A DNA stretch of 64,000 nt from JAWPMV01 sp038527215 (GCA_038527215.1 JBCBGC010000017.1:1-64000); one strand, 5' to 3'. Counted from the first letter of the stretch, positions 51,216 to 61,199 are shown. Numbers and translations: made by a program. The notes: a model not told the origin generated them from the sequence alone.

Positions 51216-53009
51216 TCAGGTGATTTTTACTTCTTCCTGGTAAATGGTTAGCACCTCGTCCTCATCCATCAAGCGGGCTTTCAAGCCCAGGTTTTTCCGG
51301 AGTTCGTAGGCAAAAAAGAAACGCATGGTGTGGACCTTACTCTGGTAAAAGGCTTCTTGCCCCGCAGCCCCCATTAGGAGGTGCTGTTGCGCGACCGTGG
51401 CCATTTTTAGCCATTGCCAGCCCAAGACCACGTGGCTGAACATGTGCAGGTATAAGGTAGCATCCGCCAGGAATACCTCCGGCTTTCCTTGTTGCGCGAT
51501 GCCCATCAGGTGTTGGGTAGTGGCTTGCAGGTCCTGGAAAGCAGTCCCCAATTGCTGGGCATATTTCTTTAGATCATGATGTACCTCCGCTTCCGCTATA
51601 CTCAAATTGATTTCTTCGCCCAGCATTTGGAAAGCCTTTCCGCCCGCCATCATCACTTTCCGACCCAGCAGGTCCAGGGACTGAATCCCGGTAGTGCCTT
51701 CATAGATAGGCGCAATCCGCACGTCCCGGTAAAGCTGCTCCAGCACAAAATCTTCACAATATCCATAGCCGCCTAGTACCTGTAAGCCCTGGCTGACAGA
51801 TTCAACAGCAGCCTCCGCAGGATAGGTCTTGGCAATCGGGGTCAGCAATTCCAACAGCAAATGGGCGCGCTCCCGCTCTTCTCCTTCCAGGACCACAGTT
51901 AGGTCATGGTACTTGGCGCAGGCCAGCAGCAGGGAAAAACTTCCTTCCACCACGGCTTTTTGGCTTAAGAGCATGCGGCGGACATCGGGATGCTGTACGA
52001 TGGGCACCGGGGCGAAATCCATGCTTTTTTGATGCAAACGACGACCTTGGGGCCTTTCTTCGGCATATTGTAAGGAAGCATAGTAGGCGGCAGAAGCAAT
52101 CGCCGCAGCAATGCCTCCTACATCCAGGCGCTCCTCATTCATCATTTGAAACATATAGGAGAGGCCACGATGCGGCTCACCTACCAGCCAGCCATGACAA
52201 TCCTGCTTTTCTCCCATGATCAGATGACAAGCCGGCGTAGCCTTTTGTCCCATTTTATGAAAAACCGCCGCGGTGGTTACATCATTGGGAACCAGCGCGC
52301 CATCCGCTTCGCGATATTTGGGCACGACAAAAAGGGAAATGCCTTTGGTGCCTTGCGGGGCCCCGTCAATCCGGGCCAGCATCAGGTGAATGATATTGTC
52401 TACACAATCCTGATCCCCTCCGGAGATGAATACCTTCTGGCCTTCAATTAGATAATGCCCCCCTTCTGCTGGCGTGGCAGAAGTGGTAATATCCGACAGC
52501 GAACTGCCAGCATCTGGCTCAGTCAAGGCCATGGTCCCGGGCGCACTGCCGTCAAACATGCCGGGCAGATATTTTTTCCGCAGTTCATCGTTTCCGAAAG
52601 ACAGGAGCAGATTAGAGGCACCGGTAGTACTACCGGTATACCCAAAAGCGCCATTATTGGCGGCCTGAAAGATTAACCTTGTGGCATTTTTGACCAGGGA
52701 AGGGAGTTGCATGCCGCCCCATTCCATGGGGGCCGAGGCGCTATACCAACCATCTTCGCCCCATTTCTGCAGGATCTTGCCGATTTGAGGATGCACTTTC
52801 ACTTCCCCTTCTTCTACGTCAGGGACAAATTGATCCATTTCCCGGAGATAAGGATATAAATAGGTATCAGCCAATTGTAAGGCGGCATCCAGCATAAAAT
52901 CCACCGACTCTTCATCGTGGGCTTCAAAGTAAGGATGGCGCAACAACTCCTCTACAGGGTGAACTTGATGAACCAGAAATTTCAAATGAGGCAGACTGAT
53001 ATATTTCAT
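51216..53009 (-). CDS. Acyl-CoA dehydrogenase
   Basis: 597 residues from ATG 53009, the length of the larger group with an extra C-terminal domain. It is an FAD enzyme that oxidises an acyl-CoA to the enoyl-CoA in fatty-acid or amino-acid breakdown. Visible are the FAD/substrate stretch TMALTEPDAGSSLSDITT, the middle beta domain HYLIEGQKVFISGGDQD, LQVLGGYGYCEDF, and the catalytic glutamate region IYEGTTGIQSLDLLGRK. The C-terminal helical extension (about 465-597) is typical for DmdC/FadE-like members. Substrate chain length is not predictable. Confidence 0.92.
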   Translation of the reverse strand: MKYISLPHLKFLVHQVHPVEELLRHPYFEAHDEESVDFMLDAALQLADTYLYPYLREMDQFVPDVEEGEVKVHPQIGKILQKWGEDGWYSASAPMEWGGMQLPSLVKNATRLIFQAANNGAFGYTGSTTGASNLLLSFGNDELRKKYLPGMFDGSAPGTMALTEPDAGSSLSDITTSATPAEGGHYLIEGQKVFISGGDQDCVDNIIHLMLARIDGAPQGTKGISLFVVPKYREADGALVPNDVTTAAVFHKMGQKATPACHLIMGEKQDCHGWLVGEPHRGLSYMFQMMNEERLDVGGIAAAIASAAYYASLQYAEERPQGRRLHQKSMDFAPVPIVQHPDVRRMLLSQKAVVEGSFSLLLACAKYHDLTVVLEGEERERAHLLLELLTPIAKTYPAEAAVESVSQGLQVLGGYGYCEDFVLEQLYRDVRIAPIYEGTTGIQSLDLLGRKVMMAGGKAFQMLGEEINLSIAEAEVHHDLKKYAQQLGTAFQDLQATTQHLMGIAQQGKPEVFLADATLYLHMFSHVVLGWQWLKMATVAQQHLLMGAAGQEAFYQSKVHTMRFFFAYELRKNLGLKARLMDEDEVLTIYQEEVKIT

Positions 53010-53058
53010 AAAAACCTTAAGTATGGGACTTGCTTAAAGATACACATTCTTGCTCCGA

Positions 53059-54504
53059 TTATTCCCAGCTGACCTGGGCTGCCGGGCGATTTTCTTTCCC
53101 CACCCGATCCGTAAGTTCATCTCCCAAAGCTTCGCGGTAACGCTCCCCCTCTGCTTCCAACCTGGCCAGGATTTCAGGATAGCGATCCGCAACATTTTGG
53201 GTTTCGCTGATATCCGTATTCAGGTCGTAGAGTTCTAAGCCCATAGGGGTTTGATAGTTGTAGGGAACGGGCAGCCCATCTCGCCCCCCTTCCCGTCCTT
53301 CCAGGCTGCGATACTTGTGAGGGAAATACAATTTCCACCGACCGTCTCCACTCAACACGCCTTGCAGATGGTTGCGATGGTAGTAAAAAGCGAAACTCTC
53401 ATGCGGGCTTTCAGTCGTTTGCCCGCTTAGCAAAGGCCAAATATCGCCGCCGTCCACTTTTCGATCTGGTAAAGCTGCTCCAGCAAGCCCTGCCAGGGTA
53501 GGCAGGATATCGATGGTCATCGCAGGTGCTGGGATTTCGGTTCCCGCTTGAATTTTTCCGGGCCAGCGCATGATACAAGGCACCCGAACCCCTCCTTCCA
53601 GCGAGGTTCCCTTGCCTTCACGCAGGGGCAGAGCGGAGCCGGAGTGATTCCCGTAATTGAGCCAGGGACCATTGTCGGAAGCAAAAATGACCATGGTATG
53701 CTCGTCCAGGCCTTCTGCTTTGAGCGTCTGCAAAATCTGGCCTACAGACCAGTCGATCTCCTGGATGACGTCCCCGTATAGGCCTCTGGCCGAGGAATCA
53801 GCATTTTTTTCCGAAACAAACAAGGGCACATGCGGCATACAATGAGGCACATAGAGGAAAAAAGGTGCTGCTTTATTTTTTCGGATAAAATTCACCGCCC
53901 GCTCCGTAAAAAGGGTCGTCAAATGGGACTGGTCAGTGGTAATCGAATCGATCACCTTTTGCCCCTCAATCAGCGGTAAGAAATCGAAATTGAATTGGTC
54001 ATTGGCCGGATGGGAAGGCCACATATCATTGGAATAAGGAATCCCCAGATACTCGTCAAAGCCCTGGGCGGTGGGCAGGAGATCAGGATGATCGCCCAGA
54101 TGCCATTTTCCAAAAATCCCGGTTCTGTAGCCCAGCGGTTTCAGCATCTCCGCCAGGGTCATTTCTTCTGGGGCGAGGCCACTTTTGGCTTTAGGAAAAT
54201 AAGCCCCATGCACGCCTACCCGATTGGCATAGCAACCGGTAAGCAGAGAAGCCCGGGAAGCGGAGCATACCCCCTGGCTGACATAGAATTGGGGAAAGCG
54301 GGCCCCTTCTTGAGCCATCTGGTCAAGGTGAGGGGTTTCGATATCGGGTGAGCCATAGCAGCCCACATCCTGGTAGCCTTGATCATCCGTAAAGATGATG
54401 ACAAAATTAGGCGGGAGCTTTTCGTCTCTGGAAGGAACGGAATCACCCTGGCAAGCCATGAAACATATCAGGCAAGCTAGCAGGCACAAGCGAGAGGTCA
54501 GCAT
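53059..54504 (-). CDS. Lipoprotein sulfatase
   Basis: 481 residues from ATG 54504, chosen because MLTSRLCLLACLICFMAC is a lipoprotein signal peptide (lipobox CFMAC). It hydrolyses sulfate esters, probably on glycans, at the periplasmic or outer-membrane face. The catalytic segment is VCSASRASLLTG: the cysteine in CxAxR, a permitted variant of the (C/S)x(P/A)xR motif, would be oxidised to formylglycine. Metal ligands are in NFVIIFTDDQGYQDVG (the DD pair) and FASDNGPWLNYG. KWHLGDHPDLLP carries the conserved lysine and histidine. It sits near a sialidase-like gene and TonB receptor. Confidence 0.92.
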   Translation of the reverse strand: MLTSRLCLLACLICFMACQGDSVPSRDEKLPPNFVIIFTDDQGYQDVGCYGSPDIETPHLDQMAQEGARFPQFYVSQGVCSASRASLLTGCYANRVGVHGAYFPKAKSGLAPEEMTLAEMLKPLGYRTGIFGKWHLGDHPDLLPTAQGFDEYLGIPYSNDMWPSHPANDQFNFDFLPLIEGQKVIDSITTDQSHLTTLFTERAVNFIRKNKAAPFFLYVPHCMPHVPLFVSEKNADSSARGLYGDVIQEIDWSVGQILQTLKAEGLDEHTMVIFASDNGPWLNYGNHSGSALPLREGKGTSLEGGVRVPCIMRWPGKIQAGTEIPAPAMTIDILPTLAGLAGAALPDRKVDGGDIWPLLSGQTTESPHESFAFYYHRNHLQGVLSGDGRWKLYFPHKYRSLEGREGGRDGLPVPYNYQTPMGLELYDLNTDISETQNVADRYPEILARLEAEGERYREALGDELTDRVGKENRPAAQVSWE

Positions 54505-54545
54505 AGGTAGGAATATTTCGAAAAAGAAGATAGCCAATAAAAAGA

Positions 54546-54572
54546 AAAGCCGCTCCCAAAGAAGCGGCTTTT
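54546..54572 (-). terminator. Terminator of the T9SS hydrolase gene
   Basis: AGCCGCT (54548-54554) and AGCGGCT (54563-54569) pair. On the minus strand the hairpin is followed by TTTTCTTTTTATT, so it terminates the gene ending at 54597, ahead of the sulfatase gene. Confidence 0.85.
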
Positions 54573-54596
54573 TACTTTTATGAGATTTCGCTCACC

Positions 54597-56228
54597 TTAT
54601 TCGAAAAGGATTTTTTCGCTGAAAGCAGCGTTGTCGTCTCTGACCTGGATCAGATACATGCCAGAAGGCAGGTTGTTACGAGAAATCGTCAGCTGACGCT
54701 CGTTAACATTGGTGAAGCGCTGCAGCACTTTACCCGTAATGTCCATCAAGACGACTTCGTCCAGAGATGTTACGGTTTCCTTCTGTGCTACGATGATGCG
54801 ATCGCGAGCAGGATTAGGATAGATACCAATCCGGCCTCTCAGCAGATTTTCTTCGATGCTGGTCCCGAAAGATACATCACTAGCCTCTACAATGCCCAAA
54901 GCCAGGGCCATACGAGGAGATACGTATCCAACGATGGAGTCAATATAGGTACGCGCTACCGCTGGGTCGTTAGGGTTGTCCAGGGTCAACTGGCAGTAAC
55001 GCTCCGCACCGGTGATCGGGTTGTTACCCATGTCATAGCCTACGGCGAAAGTCAAAGAGTCAATCCAATCGTAAGGCGCGTTTCCTGGGGCACAAGTATC
55101 AGCCGGTGCATTCGGAATGGTAGTAATACACTGAGAAGAGCAAGGCGTATAGGGACCAGATAATGGATAGAGTCCATCCAGGTCTCCCCAACCGGCGTTG
55201 ATCAGATCAGTACCTACTTTTTGGTTGAAAGGATCTTTCCAGACTACGTCTTTCCAAACGTCGTTGACACCCATTTTCTGCGCCTGCGTAATGACGGCAA
55301 AGGCACCAGCAGCCGTATCAATGACAGAAAGGTTGTTGATCGGTTCCAGTACGTCTTCCAGGTTGAAAGGAGCAAACTGATCATCAGGACTTTGGATACC
55401 CATGATCGCAGGTCCTCCGGGACGTACCCAGCTAGAATCACCCAGGGCACCACCTAAGCAGAATCCTACGGTGAAATCAGAGCTGTAAGTAGGATAGTGA
55501 GGAATATTGAACAAGGCAGAATCCACACCGTAAATATCTCCTAACTGAAGCGTATCTACATAAGGCACGGGATCCATGGGATCGGAGAAGTCGGTAAACT
55601 TCCTGAGCAGCAGCTGATCAAAATCTCTTAAGAAGGCTGCAGCATAGGTCAGGTATCCACCAGTTCCAGAACCTCCCAAAGCTACTTTATCAGGATCGAT
55701 TTTAAAGGTGTTACCATCTTCCGCAGCAGACTTACGGAAAAAGCGGATAGAAGTCCGCAGATCCTGAATCGCACGATAAGTCGCTTCCAGGATAGTTTTC
55801 CGCTGGGTTTCAATCGGAGCTGTCAGGAACCAACCGAGACGATTGTCAACGGTAGCAACCACGTAGCCCATTTTGGCGTAACGGGTAGCCAGTTCCACCA
55901 GCAGACTGTCTTTCCTGTTTCCATTGAAGGTACCATTCACAATGGCAGGGAAATAAGTTCCGTTATGGCTCAGAATCAACAGCGGACGTTGAGAAACGGT
56001 ATCACCGGTAGGCTCATAGATATCCATCTGCTTGGACACGGGCACCGGCCCTGTAACTCCAGGGACCTGGGCAATCAGTGGGAAGATGCTGTAGTTGGTC
56101 TGATAAGTGGTATCTGCCGTAACAGTTACCGCTGAAAAGACCTCATCTAAATAGCGTGTTTGGGCCCCCAGTTGTAGCACGGATAACCCGAACAACATCG
56201 TGAGGCAAAGCGTCAAGATTTTCTTCAT
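54597..56228 (-). CDS. Secreted alpha/beta hydrolase with T9SS sorting domain
   Basis: 543 residues from ATG 56228, with signal peptide MKKILTLCLTMLFGLSVLQLGAQ. An alpha/beta-hydrolase core shows LLILSHNGTYF, the helper region VVATVDNRLGW, and a nucleophile elbow KVALGGSGTGGYLTYAAAFL, with serine in a GxSxG-like GGSGTGG. The C-terminal 85 residues are a T9SS type A sorting domain (IGIYPNPARDRIIV ... LPSGMYLIQVRDDNAAFSEKILFE). It is a probable secreted or surface-attached esterase. A TonB receptor gene ends 87 bp upstream on the same strand, so substrate release and uptake may be linked. Confidence 0.88.
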   Translation of the reverse strand: MKKILTLCLTMLFGLSVLQLGAQTRYLDEVFSAVTVTADTTYQTNYSIFPLIAQVPGVTGPVPVSKQMDIYEPTGDTVSQRPLLILSHNGTYFPAIVNGTFNGNRKDSLLVELATRYAKMGYVVATVDNRLGWFLTAPIETQRKTILEATYRAIQDLRTSIRFFRKSAAEDGNTFKIDPDKVALGGSGTGGYLTYAAAFLRDFDQLLLRKFTDFSDPMDPVPYVDTLQLGDIYGVDSALFNIPHYPTYSSDFTVGFCLGGALGDSSWVRPGGPAIMGIQSPDDQFAPFNLEDVLEPINNLSVIDTAAGAFAVITQAQKMGVNDVWKDVVWKDPFNQKVGTDLINAGWGDLDGLYPLSGPYTPCSSQCITTIPNAPADTCAPGNAPYDWIDSLTFAVGYDMGNNPITGAERYCQLTLDNPNDPAVARTYIDSIVGYVSPRMALALGIVEASDVSFGTSIEENLLRGRIGIYPNPARDRIIVAQKETVTSLDEVVLMDITGKVLQRFTNVNERQLTISRNNLPSGMYLIQVRDDNAAFSEKILFE

Positions 56229-56315
56229 AATCTCTGGGTTTTGGTTAAATAAGTTGGTTAAAGGTTCATGCGCGTTCCCATCAGAGGCATGGAGAAAGCG
56301 TTATTATTTTTTCAC

Positions 56316-59165
56316 TTACCATTTATCAATATCAAAGGTGGCGGAGAAATAAGCCATCCGACCGATCAGCGGCCCACCATAGGCCTGATACACCTGGTTG
56401 TTCAGGACATTGGATGCGCCTAATTTGAAGGTAGTGTAAATGTCTTCCACTCGCTTATTGACCTGCACATCCAGCATATCATAGCTGTCAATGAAGCCGG
56501 TAAACTGAGGAGAACCTTCAAAGAGGAATCCCTCAATCCATTTGTAATTCACACTGAAGCCCACGTGGTCGATCGGGCCGATTTCAATGTCCCGTCCCGT
56601 AATGCCTATATTATACTTGTGTTCAGGGGTGTTAAAGGCGGGAATAATGGGATCGTCCGTAGCCGTATTCAAGCGGTTCCAGGAGTAATTACCATTCAAG
56701 GTGATTTTATCCGTAAGGAAATAATTTATCCCGATGGATGCCCCCTGTGTAGTAACAATGTCCTGGGCGTTGGAAGCAATCCGGAAAGCCTGTACATCGG
56801 TAGGAAGTCCTGAAGTAAAGCCTACATCCAGGCCGATTTCAAAGCCAATGAAATCGCGGTAACGGCTAAAGTAATAGCTGGCATCTATGTAGGCCTTGGT
56901 GCCGATCGTCGCCCGGTAGCCAAATTCAATGGTCTGTACTTTTTCCGGACGGATGGGATCAACCCCAAAGAATTCCAGGGTGTCTCCATTGAAGGTTTCG
57001 GCATACCATTCCAGTGAGCGTACCGTGATCAGGTCCTCACGTCCATCCAGGTTTCCGAGCAGGATGGCCCGCCCTACATTATAATATAAGTATTGGTTGG
57101 CCAGGGTTGGGTTTCGAATGGCGGAAGAGAAAGAAACCCGGATCACCTGGTTTTCATCTGGGGTCCAAACGGCGGAAGCGGCTGGAGAAAAGAGGTAGCC
57201 AAAGTTCTGGTTTTTATCCATCCGCACCGTGGCATTGAGCTTTAAGGTTTCGTCAGCCACTTTTTTCTCAATCCCTGCATATACCCCGTACTCGAAGTTC
57301 CGAATCGCCTCGGTGGTATCCCGGAAAATGGTTCCATCAGACACAGGAGTGTAGAGACGGCCATTGGCGCCTACGGTAATCACCCCAAAGCTAGGTTTGA
57401 ATTTATACTCTCCATGTAAGTGATACAATTTAGAGCGGTCAATAAAGCGGGTTCCACCATCCGCAATGGAACGGGAAATAATATCGTTGAAAGCCGCTTC
57501 GAATTCAGGAGTACCAGGTTGCAGAAAGTTATTGTCTGCTTCAGCTCGTACGGCATCATGCAGGGAACCTAGAAATTCCTTATTAGCATCGATGATGCTA
57601 TCCGCCCGGGCAAAATCATAAATGAAGGGAGGCGTACTGGGGATAGAAGGAAAGCCTTCCAACCCTCTCACCTGGGAGGAGGCGCCCTGGGTTACGTAGG
57701 CAGTCCGGTAATCCTGGCTCCAGTCTTTATCATTTTTGCGGTCTTCCTGTAGTTTAAAGGCCGTAAATACAGCATCATAGGTTTCTCCCGCATCTTCATG
57801 CGTCATATAGGCCCGCACAAAGAATTTGTTTTTCTCCTGAATCTCCAGCCGGTGCTGAAAAAACTGAATGCCCTTCAAGCTGATCCGGTTATCTCCCTGG
57901 AAAACGGTGGTACCGTTGGAGTAGGAAGAAGATGCGATCATCTCCACCCGGGGACGGAGTTTATAGTGGAGGGCAACATTGGTCTTGAGGTTGCGGGTAT
58001 CATAATTAACCAGGTCTCTTTCCCAATATCCCGTCCGGTGCCAACGGCCCAAGCCTGGGGTATTGATTTTTTCGTTGGGGGAAGTAGCCCGGTTCTGGGC
58101 AGGGTTGAGGTTTTCATCGCCGTAGCGATTCACCGCATCATACCCACCGGGATTATCCGTTCCTACGTAGGGAATGGCGCGAGCTTCCAGGGTATCCCGA
58201 TAGGCTTCAGTCGCATTCTGCGCTTCCCAGTCATCCGCCGTGAGGTAGAAGACATTAAACTTAAGGGCCAGTTTTTCTTCTCCTTTTTTGTTTTTAAAAG
58301 CTCTGGCATAGCGAATAGAGGCTTCCGCCAGGTTCCGCTCTCCCACTTTTACTGAAGCCGCCAGGCCTTTATGGATAAAGGGGTTTTTGGTCTGCATACT
58401 GATCACGCCGTTAAAGGCGTTGGGGCCGTAGAAGGCAGAACTCGCCCCGACAATCAGGTCTACCGACTCAATATCCAATTCGGAGGCTCCCAGGAAGTTA
58501 CCGAGGGAGAAGTTCAATCCGGGGGATTGGTTATCTACGCCGTCAATGATCTGCAGCGATCGTACGGGTGCCGTACTGTTAAAGCCTCGGGTGTTGACGA
58601 TTTTAAAGCCCAAACTGGCGGCCGTCAGGTCAACTCCTTTGAGGTGTCCCAGACCGTCATAAAAGTTGGCGGCAGGGGTTTCCTTAATAGCATTGATGCC
58701 CATAGACTCCACCGTAAGGGAAGATTGCTTCTGCTTCTCAGCATAGGCACTGGCCACAATTTCTACAGGTCCCATCGTAAATGCACCTTCGCGCATCCGC
58801 ACGATGACGGACCCACCTAAGGAAGGAACCTCCACCCGAGCGGTATCAAAACTTACGTAAGTAATGACCAGCGTAAGCGGTGCCGGCTTGGGGGAGCGAA
58901 TGGTAAAGTCGCCTTTATCATTGGTCAAGGCGCCAGCAGAGGTGCCTTCGATTTGTACCTTTACGCCTTGTAAAGGACTATCGTCAGCATCGTTCAATAC
59001 CTTTCCTACTACATTCCCCTGGGCAAAGACCTGGGAGGTAGAGAAAAAGCTAAAAAATAGCACAAGCAGGATGCCTAGCTTGGTCAAGCTATGGCGGGTG
59101 CAGACGTATAAACGCCGCAATGAGTAGTAGTAGCAGGTCATGACAGTGAGAGTTCTAACAAGCAT
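56316..59165 (-). CDS. TonB-dependent receptor
   Basis: 949 residues from ATG 59165; ATG 59141 is an alternative start. The signal peptide ends near FSTSQVFAQ. A carboxypeptidase-regulatory-like domain (NVVGKVLNDADDSPLQGVKVQIEG) precedes a plug (about 130-260: MGINAIKETPAANFYDGL, KIVNTRGFNSTAPVRSLQIIDG) and a 22-strand-type barrel, ending in an aromatic-rich terminus (YFSATFDIDKW). It imports a ligand across the outer membrane. Next on the strand is a T9SS alpha/beta hydrolase, and beyond that a sulfatase, suggesting a polymer-utilisation role. A promoter candidate lies at 59239-59271. No SusD-like partner adjoins it. Confidence 0.92.
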   Translation of the reverse strand: MLVRTLTVMTCYYYSLRRLYVCTRHSLTKLGILLVLFFSFFSTSQVFAQGNVVGKVLNDADDSPLQGVKVQIEGTSAGALTNDKGDFTIRSPKPAPLTLVITYVSFDTARVEVPSLGGSVIVRMREGAFTMGPVEIVASAYAEKQKQSSLTVESMGINAIKETPAANFYDGLGHLKGVDLTAASLGFKIVNTRGFNSTAPVRSLQIIDGVDNQSPGLNFSLGNFLGASELDIESVDLIVGASSAFYGPNAFNGVISMQTKNPFIHKGLAASVKVGERNLAEASIRYARAFKNKKGEEKLALKFNVFYLTADDWEAQNATEAYRDTLEARAIPYVGTDNPGGYDAVNRYGDENLNPAQNRATSPNEKINTPGLGRWHRTGYWERDLVNYDTRNLKTNVALHYKLRPRVEMIASSSYSNGTTVFQGDNRISLKGIQFFQHRLEIQEKNKFFVRAYMTHEDAGETYDAVFTAFKLQEDRKNDKDWSQDYRTAYVTQGASSQVRGLEGFPSIPSTPPFIYDFARADSIIDANKEFLGSLHDAVRAEADNNFLQPGTPEFEAAFNDIISRSIADGGTRFIDRSKLYHLHGEYKFKPSFGVITVGANGRLYTPVSDGTIFRDTTEAIRNFEYGVYAGIEKKVADETLKLNATVRMDKNQNFGYLFSPAASAVWTPDENQVIRVSFSSAIRNPTLANQYLYYNVGRAILLGNLDGREDLITVRSLEWYAETFNGDTLEFFGVDPIRPEKVQTIEFGYRATIGTKAYIDASYYFSRYRDFIGFEIGLDVGFTSGLPTDVQAFRIASNAQDIVTTQGASIGINYFLTDKITLNGNYSWNRLNTATDDPIIPAFNTPEHKYNIGITGRDIEIGPIDHVGFSVNYKWIEGFLFEGSPQFTGFIDSYDMLDVQVNKRVEDIYTTFKLGASNVLNNQVYQAYGGPLIGRMAYFSATFDIDKW

Positions 59166-59238
59166 GTTTCCCTAAATGCATAATTTTGATACAAGGCATT
59201 TTCAGGGAAATCTAATTAACGTTGAAACTGACTGGTGT

Positions 59239-59271
59239 AAAATATAAGCCTACAGAGCTTATTTTAACAAA
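59239..59271 (-). promoter_or_regulatory. Putative promoter of the TonB receptor at 56316
   Basis: Minus strand: TTTG (59271-59268), 21 nt, TATATTTT (59246-59239), one mismatch from TAnnTTTG. It would leave a leader of about 67 nt before ATG 59165. Confidence 0.45.
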
Positions 59272-59456
59272 CTACTCAATTTCCTCAATAATTTGGAAAA
59301 AGATTTAGTCGAATTTACACCTAGGCGAATTTAGGCCTTTTGGCCCAAAAATCGGAATTTTCTCGAAAATCTTTGAGTAAGTAGTGTTTCTGAAGGCGGG
59401 ATGAGCAATTCTTTGCTCAATATCTAACATTTTCCGCAAAAAGGCTAGGGGAAAAT
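59272..59456. other. Intergenic, no supported gene
   Basis: AT-rich. A small hairpin, TGAGCAA ... TTGCTCA, lies at 59402-59419 without a U-run, downstream of the gene ending at 59457. Confidence 0.35.
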
Positions 59457-59846
59457 TTAGTCCTCTTCCGCCGTATTCTTCTCCAAGATCAGCAAAAGCA
59501 CCGCAGCAGCAGCCCCTGCCATCAGGTCAATGGGCTCTACCGTGGCGAGCTCTTTTTCAAACCAACCGACCTCTCCCTCAAAGACCTTTTCTCCTTCTAT
59601 GGTCGCCAAAGGGGCCTCGAAAACTCCCTTTTTTCCCCCACGAAACACCTGATTGCTTTCAACTATCGCCAAGGGCTTTTCCAGCCAACCCTTGTCTCCT
59701 TCGTAAATCTTATCTTCTACGATGGTCAAAACCGGCTTTTCCAGCCAGCCTTTTTTGCCCCAGTACACCGAACCGTCTTTGACCGTGGCATAGGCCTTTT
59801 CTCTGAAACCTTTATGATCCCGATAAATGCGTATTTCCATGCCCAT
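59457..59846 (-). CDS. Small tandem-repeat protein (possible 4-fold beta flower)
   Basis: 129 residues from ATG 59846 (MGMEIRIYRDHKG; the second ATG at 59840 is equally possible). Four repeats of about 22 residues have the pattern [V/I]xDGxVYxGxKGWxEKPxxxI: VYWGKKGWLEKPVLTI, IYEGDKGWLEKPLAIV, VFRGGKKGVFEAPLATI, VFEGEVGWFEKELATV. A hydrophobic C-terminal stretch follows (about 105-122, LMAGAAAAVLLLIL). The layout resembles the '4-fold beta flower' domain described from Bacteroidota, but I cannot confirm it. Function unknown. It is divergent from the sialidase-like gene, 60 bp apart. Confidence 0.75.
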   Translation of the reverse strand: MGMEIRIYRDHKGFREKAYATVKDGSVYWGKKGWLEKPVLTIVEDKIYEGDKGWLEKPLAIVESNQVFRGGKKGVFEAPLATIEGEKVFEGEVGWFEKELATVEPIDLMAGAAAAVLLLILEKNTAEED

Positions 59847-59906
59847 AAGGTAATCAATTTGTAAAAAAGGGGGGAGAGTCGTAATTAGAAAAATAGCCAA
59901 ACCGAT

Positions 59907-61199
59907 ATGTTACGAGCCTGCGCTCTATGGATGCTAGCAGCCTTTTGGTCTGGTATGCTGCTACCTGCCCAGGAAATCCCCAACCAGGGGGTTGACCTAA
60001 GCGGTTTTTCCCAGGACTACTATAGCCTGCCCACCCTGGACCTAGATGAAACATCCTCCCTTCATACTGTGGTAGACCAGGAAAGAGGGGTCTATCTGGG
60101 CCATCCCAGCACAGTCTTACTTTCAGATCTTCAAACCATTCTCTGTGTTTATCCCAAAGGCCATGGCCGGGGCGCCCTGGTCATGAAAACCAGCTCAGAT
60201 GGAGGGAAGAGTTGGTCGGAACGAAAAAGCCTGCCTGAAAGCTGGGCCACTTCGCTAGAAGTTCCTACCCTGTATCCCACCACTGACGCCACCGGGAAAA
60301 ACCGCATCATTATGTTTTCGGGCTTATACCCTACCCGACTGGCTTCCGTAACCGAATTCCAATCCGACTGGACAGAACTGGAAGCTGTAGGGAACTGGGG
60401 AGGCATCGTGGTCATGGGGGATCTGATTCCTCTTCAAACCGGAAAGGGACATTATATGGCGCTTTTCCACGATGATGAGCGTTTTTTTACGGAAAAAGGA
60501 CGTAGCCAGGAAGAAAATAAGCAAGCCACACAGGGCATGCCCTTATTTACTTTGTATAAAACCTTTTCTGAAGACGGGGGGTTGAGTTGGAGTCAGCCGG
60601 AAGCTGTCTTTGCGGATCGGGTCATTCATCTCTGTGAACCGGGTTTGATCCGCTCTCCTGATGGGACAGAAATAGCTATGCTCCTGCGAGAAAATTCCCG
60701 GCGGATGAACGCACATATTATGTTTTCCAAGGACGAGGGCAAAACCTGGACTGCGCCCAGGCCTCTGCCGAATGCCTTAAATGGGGATCGGCATCAGGCA
60801 GTATATGGCCCTGACGGACGGCTCTTCGTTTCCTTTCGGGACGTAGCGCCGGCCTACTGGCGGATCCATCAGCTGAGGAAGGTGTGCCAGGACTGCCCAG
60901 AGGATCAATTGAAAAAACAGGCCGGACCCGTGAGCCCCACTACGGGAGATTGGGTTGCTTGGGTGGGAAGATATGCAGATCTTAAAGAAGGAAAAGAAGG
61001 CCAGTACCGGGTCCGGTTGAAAGACAATACTAAAGGAGCGGATTGTGCCTATCCTGCCCTGGAAATCCTCCCAGACGGCACCATCGTAGCCACGACTTAC
61101 GGGCATTGGTCTCCAGGGGAGCAGCCTTACATATTGAGTACGCGTTTTACCTTAACACAACTTGATGCCATGCTGGCCAAGCAAGAAAATGATGAGTAG
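59907..61199 (+). CDS. Secreted sialidase-like (BNR/Asp-box) protein
   Basis: 430 residues from ATG 59907, with a signal peptide (about 1-21, ending LLPAQ). Three Asp boxes (SxDxGxxW) are present: SSDGGKSW, SEDGGLSW and SKDEGKTW, marking a sialidase-type beta propeller. Later stretches (EPGLIRSPDGTEIAMLLREN, FVSFRDVAP) hold candidate catalytic arginines. Proteins of this group may be exo-sialidases or act on other sugars. Its stop overlaps the next gene's start by 8-11 bp, so the two are translationally coupled, an arrangement also seen in planctomycete-like degradation loci. Confidence 0.88.
   Translation: MLRACALWMLAAFWSGMLLPAQEIPNQGVDLSGFSQDYYSLPTLDLDETSSLHTVVDQERGVYLGHPSTVLLSDLQTILCVYPKGHGRGALVMKTSSDGGKSWSERKSLPESWATSLEVPTLYPTTDATGKNRIIMFSGLYPTRLASVTEFQSDWTELEAVGNWGGIVVMGDLIPLQTGKGHYMALFHDDERFFTEKGRSQEENKQATQGMPLFTLYKTFSEDGGLSWSQPEAVFADRVIHLCEPGLIRSPDGTEIAMLLRENSRRMNAHIMFSKDEGKTWTAPRPLPNALNGDRHQAVYGPDGRLFVSFRDVAPAYWRIHQLRKVCQDCPEDQLKKQAGPVSPTTGDWVAWVGRYADLKEGKEGQYRVRLKDNTKGADCAYPALEILPDGTIVATTYGHWSPGEQPYILSTRFTLTQLDAMLAKQENDE

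Noticed and set aside
53059..54504. Sulfatase with a defective active site
   Set aside because: CSASR departs from CxPSR but fits the accepted (C/S)x(P/A)xR motif, so it should be competent for formylglycine formation.
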